DNA from: an uncultured Gammaproteobacteria bacterium
GTDB lineage: Bacteria; Pseudomonadota; Gammaproteobacteria; PS1; Pseudothioglobaceae
Assembly: GCA_929200175.1 (NCBI GenBank)
Contig: CAKMYR010000003.1
Span: 1 to 33,902, forward strand
Length of the DNA stretch: 33,902 bases
Direction of reading: 5' to 3'
In this document: piece after piece, positions 23,673 to 31,777 of the stretch
Layout of the letters: each line of letters opens with the position of its first letter
Position numbering within the stretch: position 1 is the stretch's first letter
Notes under the pieces: model-generated
The model's database searches: none
Told to the model about the DNA's origin: nothing
Seen by the model: the letters and a program-made list of their open reading frames with translations, nothing else
Program-made: the position numbers and the translations under genes

Positions 23673-26054
23673 TTAGCTTCTTTTACTTTCAATACTATCA
23701 AATACTTCTATTCTATCGCCAATTTGTACATCATTATATTTTGCAATAACAATACCGCACTCAGTCCCAGATTTAACTTCATTAACATCATCTTTAAATC
23801 TTCTAAGTGACTCTAGTTCACCTTCAAAAATCATTTTTTTATCACGCAATATACGAAGTTGTTTACCTTTTTTTATAATTCCTTCTTCAACAATACAGCC
23901 TGCAACGCACCCCATTTTTTGTAGATTAAAAATATCTTTTACAGTAGCAGCACCTATCATTTGTTTGCTGAAAATTGGATTAAGCTTACTTTTAATAACA
24001 GCTTTAACATCATCTATTAAATCATAAATAATTGAATAGCATTTAATTTCTAATCCTTCAAAAATAGCTGTTTTACGAGCAATTGCATCGGTCCTAACAT
24101 TAAAGCCTATTACTAAAGCATTAGCAGTCGAGGCAAGCACAATATCAGTATTATTAATATCCCCAACACCACTAAATATTACCTTTGTCTTTACTTCATC
24201 ATTTGATAATTTTTCTAAAGCTGTAATCAATGCTTGTGAAGAGCCTCTAACATCAGTTTTAAGCAGTATATTAACAGTAATAATGTCTGCTTCTTCCATT
24301 TTCTTTAATAAATTATCTGTAGTCGAAACTTTTTTCTTTTGTAATTCCTTATCACGATTTTTAGTTTTTCTAAAATCAGTAACTTCATGCGCTTTACGTT
24401 CAGACTTAACAGCTGCAATCTTATCTCCAGCATTAGGTACTCCGGATAATCCTAATACTTCAACTGGCATTGATGGTGTAGCCGTTTTAATTGGCTTACC
24501 TGTATAATCAGTAATTTGTTTTACCTTGCCATATTCAAAGCCTGCAATTATTATATCTCCTTTTTTTAAAGTACCAGACTGTACTAAAATTGTAGCTACC
24601 TTGCCTCGTCCTTTATCTAAACGAGCCTCTAAAACTACTCCTTTTACAGAAGAATCAACTGGTGCTGATAATTCTAATATTTCAGTTGTTAAGTTGACAG
24701 CTTCTAATAATTCATCAATTCCTTCTCCAGTATGTGCCGAAACACCAACTATAATAACATCTCCACCCCAATCTTCGGAAACTAAGCCATAACTTGAAAG
24801 CTCTTGCTGGATTTTATCTATAGCTACCCCTTCTTTATCTATTTTATTAATAGCAACAATAACAGGCACTTCTGCTTGTTTTGCATATTTAATCGATTCT
24901 ATAGTTTGTGGCATTACCCCATCATCAGCAGCAACCACTAAAATAACAATATCTGTTATATTAGCGCTTCTGTCGCGCATTTTTTCAAATGCAGCATGAC
25001 CGGGAGTATCAATAAATGTCATAATACTATCTTTGTGTTTAACTTGATAGGCTGATATATGTTGAGTAATTCCGCCAGATTCAGAGCTTGCAACTTTTGA
25101 TTTACGAATATAATCAAGCAATGAAGTTTTTCCGTGATCGACATGCCCCATAACAGTTAATACAGGACATCTTGGAATTTTTTCGCCTGTCTCATAATCT
25201 TGCTCTAGGAGAGTATCTTCAATATTTTCTTGTTTACCTGCTATGCCCTTGTGTCCCATTTCTTCGACTACTAAAAGAGCAGTCTCTTGATCAATAACAT
25301 CATTTAAATTGGACACAACTCCCATTTTCATTAAAGTTTTTAATACCTCTCCAACTTTAGTTTTCATCTTTTGAGCCAAATCAGTAATTTTTATGGTGCT
25401 AGCAACCAAAACTTCATGAACTATTTTTTCAGCTGGCTTTTGAAAAGAATGTTGTGCACGCTCTTTTTCAATTTTTTTTGAAAAGTCAGATTTAAACTTT
25501 TGATTTAATTGATGTTCTTCTATGTTTTCGTTTTCAGTATTTAATTCTTCTTTTTGATTATTGCGTAAATGTTTAGGTTTTTTAGTTTCTTTGGCGGTAT
25601 CTTCAATAATTTCTGGTTTTTTTTCTATAGTTTTTTTAATTTCTTCTTTTTGTTCTTGCTCTTTTTTTATTAATATTGAATCAATACGCTTAGCTTCTTG
25701 GTTTGATAATTTTTCATAAGCAGCTTTACCTGATTCTATAGATAACTTTGCTTTAATTATTTCTTCTTCGTCAAGAGTGTTTTTTTGTGAAATATTATCT
25801 TCATTAGATTTCTTTTTAATTTGTATATTAATACTACTATTAGCTCCAGTTTTAGATTTAAGATTATTTCTTGAGACATATTTATCAGATGCATCAAAGC
25901 GTTTTGATAAATTATTTGTTAAAATTTTTCTTTCTTGAGCAGAGATTTCAGAATCAATATTTTTATTATCCACCCCGGCATTTAAAAGTATTTCAATTAC
26001 CTCATTAGGTGTCTTTCTTAAGATTTTAGATAAAGTTTTAACTGTATGCGCCAT
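23673..26054 (-). CDS. infB: Translation initiation factor IF-2
   Basis: GTPase that delivers initiator tRNA to the 30S subunit and promotes subunit joining. An N-terminal IF2_N subdomain (HTVKTLSKILRKTPNEVIEILLNAG) is followed by a highly charged Lys/Glu linker (about 80-210), a second IF2_N-like segment (219-275), then the G domain: GHVDHGKTS at 303-311, DTPGHAAF, NKID and SAHTGEG. Domains II-IV follow, ending with EVKSGTECGIVIAKYNDVQIGD. It has 793 residues versus 890 in E. coli; the N-terminal region is the shortened part. It lies 3 bases after nusA. No internal start comparable to the E. coli IF2-beta start is obvious. Confidence 0.97.
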   Translation of the reverse strand: MAHTVKTLSKILRKTPNEVIEILLNAGVDNKNIDSEISAQERKILTNNLSKRFDASDKYVSRNNLKSKTGANSSINIQIKKKSNEDNISQKNTLDEEEIIKAKLSIESGKAAYEKLSNQEAKRIDSILIKKEQEQKEEIKKTIEKKPEIIEDTAKETKKPKHLRNNQKEELNTENENIEEHQLNQKFKSDFSKKIEKERAQHSFQKPAEKIVHEVLVASTIKITDLAQKMKTKVGEVLKTLMKMGVVSNLNDVIDQETALLVVEEMGHKGIAGKQENIEDTLLEQDYETGEKIPRCPVLTVMGHVDHGKTSLLDYIRKSKVASSESGGITQHISAYQVKHKDSIMTFIDTPGHAAFEKMRDRSANITDIVILVVAADDGVMPQTIESIKYAKQAEVPVIVAINKIDKEGVAIDKIQQELSSYGLVSEDWGGDVIIVGVSAHTGEGIDELLEAVNLTTEILELSAPVDSSVKGVVLEARLDKGRGKVATILVQSGTLKKGDIIIAGFEYGKVKQITDYTGKPIKTATPSMPVEVLGLSGVPNAGDKIAAVKSERKAHEVTDFRKTKNRDKELQKKKVSTTDNLLKKMEEADIITVNILLKTDVRGSSQALITALEKLSNDEVKTKVIFSGVGDINNTDIVLASTANALVIGFNVRTDAIARKTAIFEGLEIKCYSIIYDLIDDVKAVIKSKLNPIFSKQMIGAATVKDIFNLQKMGCVAGCIVEEGIIKKGKQLRILRDKKMIFEGELESLRRFKDDVNEVKSGTECGIVIAKYNDVQIGDRIEVFDSIESKRS

Positions 26055-26057
26055 AAA

Positions 26058-27533
26058 TTAATTAAACCATTTTTCATGTTTTCTTGCGGCCATAATAATA
26101 GACGATGCAAGATCATTATCTATCTTTTTAATATCCAATAACTCATAGGTTGATAACTGAGCTAAATCATCAATAGTTGCAATTTCTGCATTTATCAATG
26201 CTTTTGCCAAATCTTCATCAACTCCTTGTACATTCATCAATAATTTATAAGTTTCTGCATCTTCCATAGCTTGTACTAATTTTGCATCTGATGCTCTTTC
26301 TTGCAATTCAACTATCGTTTTTTCATCAAACTCTGCTATATTTTCTAATGTTTTAGGGTCTGCATCTAAAACACTGTCAATATTTTTAAAACCTTCATTA
26401 ATTAAAACATTCGCCACTTCTGAATCAATATCTAGCTGTTTAGCTAATTTAGAACTTATTTTTTTGTTTTCAACATTTTGTTTTTCATTTGATTCGCTAA
26501 CTGATATAACATTAAGTCCCCATCCAGTTAAACGAGAAGCTAATTTAACATTTTGACCACCACGACCAATTGCTAATGCTAATTGATCATCTTCTACTGT
26601 TATATCCATTATTTTATTTTCTTCATCAACAACAATAGAGCTAACTTTAGCTGGAGTTATCGCATTAATTACAAACTGTGCCGGGTCTTGATCCCATAAT
26701 ATTACATCAATACGCTCGCCATTTAATTCATTAGAAACAGCTTGTACTCTAGCACCACGCATCCCTATACATGAACCTATAGGATCTATGCGTCTATCTT
26801 TTGTTTTTACTGATAATTTTGATCTAAGTCCTGGGTCTCTACTTCCTCCCATAATTTCAATAACACCTTCTGAAATTTCTGGTACTTCCATTTCAAATAG
26901 TTTTATCATCATCTCTGGTGTGGTACGAGATAATATAATCTGCGCCTTGCGCGGAGTTAGCTTTACATCCTTGATATAAGCTCTTAACCTATCATTTTTA
27001 CGAATTGACTCATTTGGTATTAAATCAAACTTATATATAATGCCATCAACTCCGCCTATATCAACATAAACATTTCCTCTATCTACGCGTTTTACAGTAG
27101 CATTTATTACTTGACCTAACTGCTTACTATAATCATCTACTACTACTATATTTTCTGCTTCACGAACTTTTTGAATAATTACTTGTTTTGCAATTTGAGC
27201 AGCAATACGGCCAAATTGTTCATTTTCTATAGGTTCAAAAATAAAATCTCCGATTTCAACTCCATTGGAATCTTTAAGATAAATATGTAATTCAGGATTA
27301 AATTCAGTACCATCATCGTCAACAAAATTTTCTCCATCTTCAACAACCAACCATCGTCTAAATGTAGTAATTTCGCCACTCTTTCTATCAATTTTGATTT
27401 TAACGTCAATTTTATTACGTTTTTTTGTTGCTATCTCTAACGCCTCTTCTAATGATTTAAATACATCTTCTTTAGAAATATTTTTCTCATTAGAAATAGA
27501 TTCAACCATTAAAAGTAATTCTTTATTATTCAC
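26058..27533 (-). CDS. nusA: Transcription termination/antitermination factor
   Basis: Binds RNA polymerase and nascent RNA, modulating pausing, termination and antitermination. The N-terminal domain (1-130) begins NNKELLLMVESISNEKN; an S1 domain (about 136-200) has GQVINATVKRVDRGNVYVDIG; KH1 includes GSCIGMRGARVQAV and KH2 AIGRGGQNVKLASRLTGW. Two C-terminal acidic helix-hairpin-helix repeats follow (about 365-425 and 440-491), as in gammaproteobacteria. It has 491 residues versus 495. The start is GTG at 27533, supported by AGGGAG 5 bases upstream and by alignment to E. coli NusA; an ATG 4 bases upstream is out of frame. It follows rimP by 9 bases. Confidence 0.97.
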   Translation of the reverse strand: MNNKELLLMVESISNEKNISKEDVFKSLEEALEIATKKRNKIDVKIKIDRKSGEITTFRRWLVVEDGENFVDDDGTEFNPELHIYLKDSNGVEIGDFIFEPIENEQFGRIAAQIAKQVIIQKVREAENIVVVDDYSKQLGQVINATVKRVDRGNVYVDIGGVDGIIYKFDLIPNESIRKNDRLRAYIKDVKLTPRKAQIILSRTTPEMMIKLFEMEVPEISEGVIEIMGGSRDPGLRSKLSVKTKDRRIDPIGSCIGMRGARVQAVSNELNGERIDVILWDQDPAQFVINAITPAKVSSIVVDEENKIMDITVEDDQLALAIGRGGQNVKLASRLTGWGLNVISVSESNEKQNVENKKISSKLAKQLDIDSEVANVLINEGFKNIDSVLDADPKTLENIAEFDEKTIVELQERASDAKLVQAMEDAETYKLLMNVQGVDEDLAKALINAEIATIDDLAQLSTYELLDIKKIDNDLASSIIMAARKHEKWFN

Positions 27534-27542
27534 TCATTCTCC

Positions 27543-28007
27543 CTAAAAAATAGCAACTAAATTTGCTTTTTCTATCATATTAAAATCCAACTCTACTGTT
27601 TTTAGCTCTGTCGCTAATTCAATAATATTATCTTTTTCTCTTATGCTTAATATTGTACCTTTAAATTTTCTTTGTCCATCTAAAGCTCTAACTAATCTTA
27701 ACTTAACATCATAACCTAAAAAACGCTGATAATGCTTAACTTTGAATAATGGTCTAGCAATACCTGGAGATGAAACTTCTAAATCATATCTACAATCAAT
27801 CAAACTTTCAACATCAAGAATAGAACTTACTTGTTTTGATGCCAATTCACAATCATTAACACTAATTCCTTTAACTGAATCAATATACAGTCTTAAAATA
27901 TTTTTACTATAACTAGAGATATATTCTATCCCCAGCAACTCATATCCAATATCATTTATAACTGGCTCAACTAAAACAGTAACTTTCTCAACAATTCTGG
28001 TCATCAT
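27543..28007 (-). CDS. rimP: Ribosome maturation factor RimP
   Basis: Assists early 30S subunit assembly by binding near ribosomal protein S12. The N-terminal domain has VEPVINDIGYELLGIEYI and LRLYIDS; the Sm-like C-terminal domain follows DLEVSSPGIARPLFKVKHYQRFLG. The length is 154 residues (E. coli 150). Two adjacent ATG codons, 28007 and 28004, are possible starts. Neither has a Shine-Dalgarno, because a hairpin (28020-28038) ends only about 12 bases upstream. It is the first protein gene after the initiator tRNA, as in the enterobacterial metY-rimP-nusA-infB operon. Confidence 0.94.
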   Translation of the reverse strand: MMTRIVEKVTVLVEPVINDIGYELLGIEYISSYSKNILRLYIDSVKGISVNDCELASKQVSSILDVESLIDCRYDLEVSSPGIARPLFKVKHYQRFLGYDVKLRLVRALDGQRKFKGTILSIREKDNIIELATELKTVELDFNMIEKANLVAIF

Positions 28008-28019
28008 TTAAATAAAACA

Positions 28020-28038
28020 AAACCCCTAAATGGGGTTT
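28020..28038 (-). terminator. Hairpin between initiator tRNA and rimP
   Basis: AAACCCC (28020-28026) and GGGGTTT (28032-28038) form a perfect 7-base-pair stem with a 5-base loop. Reading leftward it begins 3 bases after the tRNA and is followed by TGTTTTATTT, as in an intrinsic terminator. Because rimP starts just beyond with no obvious promoter, it is probably a partial terminator or attenuator. In E. coli a comparable terminator follows metY. Confidence 0.6.
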
Positions 28039-28041
28039 ACT

Positions 28042-28118
<77 letters not shown>

Positions 28119-28131
28119 CTAAATTAAAGAA

Positions 28132-28160
28132 ATTATACACTTTTATTATATAATTGTTTA
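28132..28160 (-). promoter_or_regulatory. Predicted promoter of the initiator tRNA / nusA-infB operon
   Basis: On the minus strand a perfect TATAAT (28132-28137) is preceded by TAAACA (28155-28160, 4 of 6 to TTGACA) at a 17-base spacing, and lies 13 bases before the tRNA 5' end. It is the only good promoter-like match in front of the whole leftward run from 28118. Confidence 0.5.
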
Positions 28161-28212
28161 ATAGTTTTTAAAACATAATTAACTTAAAAGAATTATATAA
28201 TTGCTTAGAATT

Positions 28213-29178
28213 ATGAAATTAATTAAAGTTGGTTTTTTAATGGATGACATTAAAAATATCAAACCAGAAAAAGATTCTTCACTAGCTATGATGTTAGAAG
28301 CTCAATCAAGAGCTTGGGATTGTTATACTTTTGATACAAATGACATGTTTATAGCAGATAATCAAGTATTTGCAAATGTTAGTAAAACAAAAGTATATCA
28401 AGATAAAAAAAAATGGTTTAAAAAAGAAAATAGCAAAGTTATTTCCTTAGATAAATTTGATGTTATTTTTATGCGTAAAGATCCGCCTTTTAATATGAAC
28501 TATATCTACACTACCTATCTTTTAGAGCAAGCTGAAAATAACGGAGTGTTAGTAGTTAATAAACCAAGCTCTCTAAGAGATGCTAATGAAAAATTATTTG
28601 CCATTAATTTCCCTAATTGTATTCCTAAAAGTTTAGTAAGTACCAATAAAGAACAAATTAAAGAATTTATTAAAAAACAAAAAATTGCCATAGTAAAGCC
28701 ATTAGATGGAATGGGAGGCAAAGATATTTTTAAGCTAGAATATAATGATGATAAAACAGATGATATTATAAATTATTTAACTAAAAATGGTAAAAATCAA
28801 ATTATAACTCAACAATTTTTGACTGATATCAAAAAAGGCGATAAAAGAATTTTACTTATTGATGGTAACCCTATTGATTATGCCTTAGCTAGAATACCTT
28901 CTAAAAACAATTTTAAGGGTAATTTAGCTGCTGGAGCTACAGGAATTGGTAAACCCTTAAGTAAAAGAGATTATTGGCTGTGTGAACAAATTGCACCGAC
29001 ACTAAAAGCAAAAAAATTAATTTTTGTTGGGATTGATGTAATTGGAGATTATATCACCGAAATTAATGTTACTAGCCCCACTTGTATTAGAGAATTAGAT
29101 AAAATTTTTAATTTAAATATTGCTGGTAAATTATTAGATGTTATTGCTCATAAATTAGCCAATAAAATACATAATTAA
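28213..29178 (+). CDS. gshB: Glutathione synthetase
   Basis: ATP-dependent ligation of glycine to gamma-glutamylcysteine. I place the start at ATG 28213 (MKLIKVGFLMDDIKNIKPEKDSS), which aligns with the E. coli N terminus; the frame is open 4 codons further to a TTG at 28201. ATP-grasp residues are visible in VKPLDGMGGKDIFKLE, GDKRILLIDGNPIDYALARIP, NLAAGATGIGKPLSKRD and the metal-binding EINVTSPTCIREL. It has 321 residues (E. coli 316). A TATAAT at 28196-28201 would give a leader of only about 5 bases; no Shine-Dalgarno is seen. It is divergent from the initiator tRNA and convergent with crcB. gshA is not in the window. Confidence 0.94.
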   Translation: MKLIKVGFLMDDIKNIKPEKDSSLAMMLEAQSRAWDCYTFDTNDMFIADNQVFANVSKTKVYQDKKKWFKKENSKVISLDKFDVIFMRKDPPFNMNYIYTTYLLEQAENNGVLVVNKPSSLRDANEKLFAINFPNCIPKSLVSTNKEQIKEFIKKQKIAIVKPLDGMGGKDIFKLEYNDDKTDDIINYLTKNGKNQIITQQFLTDIKKGDKRILLIDGNPIDYALARIPSKNNFKGNLAAGATGIGKPLSKRDYWLCEQIAPTLKAKKLIFVGIDVIGDYITEINVTSPTCIRELDKIFNLNIAGKLLDVIAHKLANKIHN

Positions 29179-29186
29179 TAATAAGA

Positions 29187-29585
29187 TTACATAAATAAAC
29201 TTTTGGTATATTTAGCTAAGGTAATACCAATAAACATAAAAAATAAAGAAAGCGCTATATTTAATAAAATATTGATTACAGCCTGAGTATATTGTCCATA
29301 ACTAATCATCTGTAAAGACTCTAATGAAAGTGCTGACATAGTAGTTAAAGATCCAGCAAAACCAACTAATAAAAATAATTTATATGTTTCATTCAAACTT
29401 GTTTTTTCTAATAAAACAATTACTAATATTCCAGCTAAAAAAGAGCCTATAACATTCACAGCCAAAGTTGCATATGGAAGATATTCATTAGTTATATTTT
29501 GAATAAATAATCCCAGATAATAACGCAAACTAGCGCCAATAGTAGCTCCAGATCCAATTATTATAATTGTTGTAACTACATTCAT
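29187..29585 (-). CDS. crcB: CrcB/Fluc-like fluoride channel protein with altered Phe-box
   Basis: Small four-helix membrane protein of the CrcB/Fluc family, which exports fluoride as a dual-topology dimer. Four hydrophobic segments are visible, about 4-24, 36-58, 67-90 and 100-122. SGATIGASLRYYLG and the pore-lining Asn in LAVNVIGSFLAG (N44) are conserved. The family signature TTFSTFS reads TTMSALS here (81-87), so both phenylalanines of the fluoride-binding Phe-box are replaced (M83, L86). Function as a fluoride channel is therefore less certain. It is the last gene of apbE-rarA-crcB with a 4-base ATGA overlap with rarA. No fluoride riboswitch is seen, but as an internal gene it would not carry one. 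Confidence 0.85.
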   Translation of the reverse strand: MNVVTTIIIIGSGATIGASLRYYLGLFIQNITNEYLPYATLAVNVIGSFLAGILVIVLLEKTSLNETYKLFLLVGFAGSLTTMSALSLESLQMISYGQYTQAVINILLNIALSLFFMFIGITLAKYTKSLFM

Positions 29586-30826
29586 TTTTTTTGTCTTAAA
29601 ATTTTAAGTTTTTCAGCTATTTTAATTTCTAAACCTCGATTTGTTGGTAAATAATATTGTTGTTCAGATAACTCATCAGGGAAATATTTTTGCCCTTTGG
29701 CTAAAGCATTTGGTTCATTATGCGAATAAATATAACCTTTTCCATAATCTAAATTTTTCATCAAATCAGTAGGAGCATTACACAAATGTTTCGGCACTGA
29801 TAAATGAGAAGTCTTTTTAGCATCTTCCATCGCTTTATTAAATGCGTTATAAACTGCATTAGATTTTGGTGCCACTGCACAATAAACTGCAGCCTGTGCT
29901 ATAGCACGATTACCTTCTTTTGCCCCAACTCGCTCAAATATATCCCAAGCATTTAAAGTAATCTCTAAAGCTCTAGGGTCAGCATTACCAATATCTTCTG
30001 AAGCAATAGCGAGCAATCTTCTAGCAATAACTTTAATATCACAGCCTCCTAATAACATTCTTGCCATCCAATATAAAGCCCCGTCTGGAGAAGAGCCTCT
30101 TACTGATTTATGAAAAGCCGAAAGTTGTTGGTAAAAAATATCTCCCCCTTTATCAAAAACACTAAGTTTTTCTTGTAATATTTTTTTAATATTAGCTAAA
30201 CTAACTACTTTTAAATTAACCAGTGCTATTTGCTCTACGATATTTATTAACCTTCTAGCATCACCATTACTAGTATTTATTATTTGTAATTTAATATTTT
30301 TATCTTTAATCTTTATATTCTTATAATCTAAGGCTTTATCTAGGATTTTTTCTAGTTCTAAAACACTTAATGAATTTAATACATAAATACTAAAGCGTGA
30401 TAACAATGCTCCATTTATTTCAAATGAAGGGTTTTGGGTAGTAGCCCCTATTACAGTTATTAAACCAGACTCCATATATGGTAAAAAAGCATCTTGTTGA
30501 GTTTTATTAAAACCATGAATTTCATCTATAAATAAGACAGTTTGTTGTCCAGAGGTTTGAAATTTTTTAGCTTTTTCAATAATAATTCTAAACTCTTTTA
30601 TACCCTCTAAAGCAGTATTCATATATGCAAAATATCCATTTACTTGACTTGCAATAATCCTTGCTAATGTTGTTTTGCCAGTACCAGGAGGACCCCATAA
30701 AATCATTGAATGTAATTTATTATTTACAATAGCCTGTTTAAGAGGATGATTGTTATTTAAAAGCTCGGATTGACCAAAAAAATCATCTAAGTTTTGTGGT
30801 CTTAAAATTTCTGCAAGTGGTTTCAT
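29582..30826 (-). CDS. rarA: Replication-associated recombination protein A (AAA+ ATPase)
   Basis: RarA/MgsA, the bacterial relative of WRNIP1, an AAA+ clamp-loader-like ATPase that acts at stalled replication forks. The N terminus PLAEILRPQNLDDFFGQSELL is typical. The Walker A motif GPPGTGKTT is at 45-53, and Walker B VLFIDEIHGFNKTQQDAFLP starts near 97. GATTQNPSFEINGALLSR is sensor 1 with the arginine finger, and SNGDARRLINIVE is sensor 2. The C-terminal tetramerisation domain includes KSVRGSSPDGALYWMARML and EDIGNADPRAL. It has 414 residues (E. coli 447). It overlaps apbE and crcB by 4 bases each. In E. coli rarA lies after lolA; here it follows apbE. Confidence 0.95.
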   Translation of the reverse strand: MKPLAEILRPQNLDDFFGQSELLNNNHPLKQAIVNNKLHSMILWGPPGTGKTTLARIIASQVNGYFAYMNTALEGIKEFRIIIEKAKKFQTSGQQTVLFIDEIHGFNKTQQDAFLPYMESGLITVIGATTQNPSFEINGALLSRFSIYVLNSLSVLELEKILDKALDYKNIKIKDKNIKLQIINTSNGDARRLINIVEQIALVNLKVVSLANIKKILQEKLSVFDKGGDIFYQQLSAFHKSVRGSSPDGALYWMARMLLGGCDIKVIARRLLAIASEDIGNADPRALEITLNAWDIFERVGAKEGNRAIAQAAVYCAVAPKSNAVYNAFNKAMEDAKKTSHLSVPKHLCNAPTDLMKNLDYGKGYIYSHNEPNALAKGQKYFPDELSEQQYYLPTNRGLEIKIAEKLKILRQKK

Positions 30827-31764
30827 AAATTAATCTTTAATACTTTAAAATGATTTTTTTCGTCCAATATAAATAATACAGATAAATTTAATCTTTTAGC
30901 TAAAATAGCAGCTTTTTGATACCCCATAGCTAAAATAGCTGTAGCATAAGCATCTGCAAGCATATTACTATTATGAATAACACTTACAGAAGATAAATCT
31001 GTTTTTGCTGGTAATCCATTATTTGGATTTAGTATGTGCGCATACTTTTTACCATCCCAAATAAAATAATTACGATAATCACCCGAAGTAGCTATGGTCT
31101 TATTTTTTAAATTTATATTGATTGGATTGCCAAAATTTAAAAATTCAACTCCAATTTTCCAGTCTTTGCCATAAGCTGCAACCTCACCTCCAATCTCTAC
31201 TATAAACTTATTTACTCCTTTTTTTAATAAAAATTTCACAATTTCATCAACAGCATAACCTTTAGCAATAGCTGATAAATTTATATGTATATCTTTTAAT
31301 TTTCTCACTTTTTTATCTGCTAATTGCAAGTTTTTAATCGAAGACAACTCTAAGGATTTTATTATTTGGTTTTTATTCGGCTTATCATTTACTTTATTAC
31401 TACCAAAGCCCCATATATCAATTAATCTACCAATACCAGGATCAAAAAAACCTTTTGTTTGTTTGTAAATTTGCTTTGAATTATGCAAAACAAAAAACAT
31501 ATCATCTGAAATATCTATCCATTCATTTATAGGCGCATTGTTAAGTTTTGATATCTCTGAATTTTTATCCCAATTGGAAAATATACTATTTATTTTAAGA
31601 AGTCTATTCTCAATATCTAATTTTTCAAGTTTAATATCAATAGTTTGAATAGAATAATTTGTCCCCATAGTTTTTCCTTTAATATAATAAGACTTTTCAC
31701 TATAATCTTGAAAAATTGAAAATATTAATATTAAAACTACTTTAAAAGCTATAATCGTATACAT
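30823..31764 (-). CDS. apbE: FAD:protein FMN transferase
   Basis: Attaches FMN covalently to threonine residues of partner proteins such as the Rnf and Nqr subunits. I place the start at ATG 31764 (MYTIIAFKVVLILIFSIF), giving a signal anchor at about 4-18 and 313 residues. The open frame extends 69 codons further but into antisense mltB sequence. The family motifs are KGKTMGTNYSIQ, DPGIGRLIDIWGFG, INLSAIAKGYAVDEIVKFL, FIVEIGGEVAAYG, ATSGDYRNYF, KYAHILNPNNGLPA and the Mg-binding MLADAYATAILAMG. No lipobox cysteine is seen, unlike E. coli ApbE. The start shares CATG with divergent mltB. The target protein is not in the window. Confidence 0.9.
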   Translation of the reverse strand: MYTIIAFKVVLILIFSIFQDYSEKSYYIKGKTMGTNYSIQTIDIKLEKLDIENRLLKINSIFSNWDKNSEISKLNNAPINEWIDISDDMFFVLHNSKQIYKQTKGFFDPGIGRLIDIWGFGSNKVNDKPNKNQIIKSLELSSIKNLQLADKKVRKLKDIHINLSAIAKGYAVDEIVKFLLKKGVNKFIVEIGGEVAAYGKDWKIGVEFLNFGNPININLKNKTIATSGDYRNYFIWDGKKYAHILNPNNGLPAKTDLSSVSVIHNSNMLADAYATAILAMGYQKAAILAKRLNLSVLFILDEKNHFKVLKINL

Positions 31765-31777
31765 GCTAAAATTTATA
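31750..31777. promoter_or_regulatory. Back-to-back -10-like boxes around the shared apbE/mltB start
   Basis: Rightward TATAAT (31750-31755) lies exactly 7 bases before the mltB ATG at 31763. Leftward TATAAA (plus-strand TTTATA, 31772-31777) lies exactly 7 bases before the apbE ATG at 31764. Sigma-70 starts about 7 bases after the -10, so both mRNAs could begin at or next to their start codon, i.e. be leaderless. Neither side has a good -35 or a Shine-Dalgarno, and AT-rich DNA yields such hexamers often. Confidence 0.35.

Noticed and set aside
24283..24792. Two plus-strand ORFs of 74 and 88 codons inside infB
   Set aside because: Both lie wholly antisense to conserved IF2 domains and have no recognisable features of their own.
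28133..28141. DnaA-box-like TTATACACT near the initiator tRNA
   Set aside because: It is a single imperfect match that overlaps the tRNA promoter; there is no cluster or AT-rich unwinding element to suggest an origin, and none near mnmG either.
28201..28212. TTG start of gshB at 28201
   Set aside because: The alignment with known GshB begins at ATG 28213.
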